Shown here one piece after another: positions 7,657 through 8,926 of a DNA stretch of 8,926 nucleotides (its first letter is position 1; each line of letters opens with the position of its first letter). The DNA comes from Melioribacteraceae bacterium. Lineage in GTDB: Bacteria > Bacteroidota > Ignavibacteria > Ignavibacteriales > Melioribacteraceae. The notes under the pieces are model-generated. The model ran no database searches. It was not told the origin of the DNA and worked only from the letters and a program-made list of their open reading frames with translations. Location of the stretch: contig WGAL01000424.1 of NCBI GenBank assembly GCA_015494845.1, positions 1 to 8,926 of the forward strand, written 5' to 3'. A program made the position numbers and the translations under genes.

Positions 7657-8721
7657 TTAATCAATGTAAGTTATCCAACCGTATTTGTCTTCAATTTTTC
7701 CGTATTGAATTCCGGTTAAATAATCATAAAGTTTTTTAGCAAGTTCGCCAGGTTCATTTGGGAATTCGATAACTTGCTCTTTGAATTTCAATTTGTAAAT
7801 TGCCGCAATAACAGCCGCCGTTCCGCTGCCGAATAATTCTTTTACTTCGCCGGTTTTATGGCGTTCGAATACCTCGTCAATCGGAACTTTTCTTTCCTGA
7901 ATGTTGTAATCCCAATCTTTGAGAATTCTAATTACAGAATCTCTCGTAACACCGGGTAAAATGGAACCGGTTAAAGGAGCGGTCGCTACCTCGTCGTTAA
8001 AGACTACAAACATATTCATCGTTCCTACTTCTTCAATGTAGCGAAGATCGAGAGCGTCTAACCACAGCACTTGGGAATAATCTTCGCGCTGTGCTTCCTT
8101 AAACGCCAAAAGACTAGCCGCGTAATTGCCGCCGGTTTTGCAATCGCCGACGCCTTTTCTTACGGCGCGAACGTATTTGTCTGTTGCCATAATTGACACC
8201 GGTTTGAAACCTTCTGGATAATATGGTCCGACCGGACTTAACATTATGAGAAATTTGTATTGCGTTCCGGGACGAACACCAAGCACCGGGTCGGTTGCAA
8301 TCATTAACGGACGAATATATAATGAATATCCGTCGCGGTCAGGCACCCACGCCTCGTCCATTTTGATTAATTTTTTTAGATAAGAAAGAACCAAGTTAAT
8401 GTCGATTTCCGGCATACTTAATCTGCGCGCTGAACGGTTTAGCCGCTCGAAGTTTTTCTCCGGACGGAACAGCGCAATTTTTCCGTCAACTTGACGGTAT
8501 GCTTTTAGTCCCTCAAAAATCTCTAATCCGTAGTGCAAAGCCAATGCGGCAGGATGCAGAGTTAAATTGTGGAAATCAACAATTCTCGGTTCTAACCAGC
8601 CTCCTTTTTCTTCGTCATAATCCATTTCAAACAAATGAGGCGTGAAAACTCTACCAAATTCCAATTTTTCAGGCAATTCAACAGTAGTCTTTTGTGAAAC
8701 CATTTCATCAAGTTCAGTCAT
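7657..8721 (-). CDS. ilvE: Branched-chain amino-acid aminotransferase (PLP class IV, BCAT)
   Basis: 354 residues from ATG 8721. It transfers the amino group between glutamate and the 2-oxo acids of Leu, Ile and Val, the last step of their synthesis, using PLP in the cytoplasm. Landmarks: GLEIFEGLKAY (65-75), RPEKNFERLNRSA (86-98), LYIRPLMIAT (134-143), the PLP Schiff-base Lys195 in GDCKTGGNYA, EVGTMNMF (231-238) whose Glu contacts the pyridine nitrogen, SILPGVTRDS (253-262) and GSGTAAVI (298-305). Length and motif order fit the longer BCAT subgroup, which includes eukaryotic BCATs. Start choice: AAAGGTGA at 8733-8726 lies five bases before ATG 8721 and only one base before ATG 8724, whereas ATG 8736 overlaps it and has no ribosome site. 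The gene stands alone, convergent with the operon to its left, and has a long 5' leader with a terminator-like hairpin, suggesting control by amino-acid supply. Confidence 0.93.
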   Translation of the reverse strand: MTELDEMVSQKTTVELPEKLEFGRVFTPHLFEMDYDEEKGGWLEPRIVDFHNLTLHPAALALHYGLEIFEGLKAYRQVDGKIALFRPEKNFERLNRSARRLSMPEIDINLVLSYLKKLIKMDEAWVPDRDGYSLYIRPLMIATDPVLGVRPGTQYKFLIMLSPVGPYYPEGFKPVSIMATDKYVRAVRKGVGDCKTGGNYAASLLAFKEAQREDYSQVLWLDALDLRYIEEVGTMNMFVVFNDEVATAPLTGSILPGVTRDSVIRILKDWDYNIQERKVPIDEVFERHKTGEVKELFGSGTAAVIAAIYKLKFKEQVIEFPNEPGELAKKLYDYLTGIQYGKIEDKYGWITYID

Positions 8722-8725
8722 CATT

Positions 8726-8733
8726 TCACCTTT
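8726..8733 (-). promoter_or_regulatory. Ribosome binding site deciding the ilvE start
   Basis: Reads AAAGGTGA on the minus strand, matching the 3' end of 16S rRNA (AAAGGAGGTGA with a gap). It supports initiation at ATG 8721 (or 8724) rather than ATG 8736. Confidence 0.6.
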
Positions 8734-8748
8734 CATTATTTTGAATTT

Positions 8749-8780
8749 AAAACAAAAACGCCCTGAATATATCAGGGCGT
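8749..8780 (-). terminator. Leader terminator/attenuator hairpin upstream of ilvE
   Basis: On the minus strand ACGCCCTGA (8780-8772), loop TATAT, TCAGGGCGT (8766-8758), continuing into TTTTGTTTT (8757-8749). The 9-bp perfect GC-rich stem plus T-tract is an intrinsic terminator in the ilvE direction. It has no T-tract on the plus strand. It lies about 28 bases before the start codon, so any transcript from farther right must read through it to express ilvE. Confidence 0.8.
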
Positions 8781-8783
8781 CGA

Positions 8784-8798
8784 GAAAGTTAATCTTTC
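8784..8798 (-). promoter_or_regulatory. Small inverted repeat between leader peptide end and terminator
   Basis: GAAAG (8798-8794), loop ATTAA, CTTTC (8788-8784). It overlaps the end and stop codon of the candidate leader peptide and sits directly upstream of the terminator stem. It could be a pause hairpin or part of an alternative fold. The five-pair AT-rich stem is weak alone. Confidence 0.3.
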
Positions 8799-8842
8799 AC
8801 TAGAATAATAATTATCGATATGTTAAGCAAAGTCAAATTCAA
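8789..8842 (-). CDS. Candidate branched-chain leader peptide for ilvE attenuation
   Basis: A 17-codon frame from TTG 8842 to TAA 8791-8789. Ten of its residues (counting the initiator TTG as Leu) are Leu, Ile or Val, with the run Ile-Ile-Ile-Ile-Leu-Val (codons ATA ATT ATT ATT CTA GTG, 8815-8798) three codons before the stop. The stop is eight bases ahead of the terminator stem. A ribosome slowed there by scarce charged tRNAs is the usual way such peptides sense branched-chain amino acids. Weak points: there is no ATG, only TTG at 8842, 8836 or 8830; the ribosome site is poor (GGAA at 8846-8843 would suit TTG 8836); and AT-rich DNA yields Ile and Leu codons by chance. Confidence 0.4.
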   Translation of the reverse strand: MNLTLLNISIIIILVKD

Positions 8843-8869
8843 TTCCGAATACTTTTCAATTTATTTGCT

Positions 8870-8897
8870 AATATAGTAAAATCGAATTATAAAACAA
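8870..8897 (-). promoter_or_regulatory. Candidate ilvE promoter
   Basis: On the minus strand TTGTTT (8897-8892), a 16-base spacer and TATATT (8875-8870), giving a start near 8863, upstream of both the candidate leader peptide and the hairpin. A perfect TATAAT also occurs at 8891-8886 but without a good -35 partner. The region is AT-rich, so chance matches are likely, and FCB promoters can deviate from this consensus. Confidence 0.35.
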
Positions 8898-8926
8898 AAG
8901 TTTGGGACAGCATAAAGTTACAATAG

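Noticed and set aside
8808..8836. TTGACT with a 16-17 base spacer to TAATTA/AATTAT on the minus strand as the ilvE promoter
   Set aside because: The -10 match is poor, and it would start transcription inside the candidate leader peptide. The pair at 8897-8870 fits better. Not excluded experimentally.
8890..8913. Eight-codon minus-strand frame starting at ATG 8913 (M-L-S-Q-T-F-V-L) as a leader peptide
   Set aside because: It has only three branched-chain residues, none in a run, no ribosome site, and lies upstream of or across the likely promoter.
8860..8926. Rightward promoter (TATAGT at 8872-8877) for a gene beyond the window
   Set aside because: No acceptable -35 at usual spacing and no coding start visible before the end; the AT-rich context makes chance matches likely.

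Overview
The window looks like chromosomal DNA from a member of the FCB superphylum, probably outside classical Bacteroidetes (Ignavibacteria/Chlorobi-like, Kryptonia-like or Fibrobacter-like). Two secreted proteins end in type IX secretion system (T9SS) C-terminal sorting domains of the YPNPFNP type, and the DNA is moderately AT-rich. The exact phylum cannot be fixed by eye. No phage, plasmid, CRISPR, tRNA or rRNA feature was seen.

Bases 1-7637 hold four tightly packed plus-strand genes that look like one operon. They are an M20-family zinc peptidase/deacylase; a large lipoprotein pairing an N-formylglutamate-amidohydrolase-like region with a formylglycine-generating-enzyme (SUMF1) fold that lacks the two catalytic cysteines; a C10 (streptopain-like) cysteine protease with a T9SS tail; and a sialidase-type beta-propeller protein, interrupted by a Rossmann-like domain, also with a T9SS tail. 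The first two genes overlap by one base and the other junctions are about 22-25 bp. A strong bidirectional terminator (about 7607-7637) closes the operon. The set suggests an outer-surface peptide or protein-processing function: secreted protease, secreted binding protein, surface lipoprotein and cytoplasmic peptidase/deacylase. This is inference from co-location.

On the minus strand, converging on that terminator, is ilvE, a branched-chain amino-acid aminotransferase. Its upstream region (8722-8926) carries a candidate promoter, a 17-codon reading frame with an Ile-Ile-Ile-Ile-Leu-Val run just before its stop, and a GC-rich hairpin followed by a T-tract. This is the layout of a ribosome-mediated transcription attenuator that senses branched-chain amino acids.

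The two most notable observations are this ilvE leader and a roughly 101-bp palindromic repeat (4970-5070, perfect 12-bp terminal inverted repeats and internal hairpins). The repeat sits in frame inside the T9SS sorting domain of the C10 protease and adds about 33 residues without breaking the gene.
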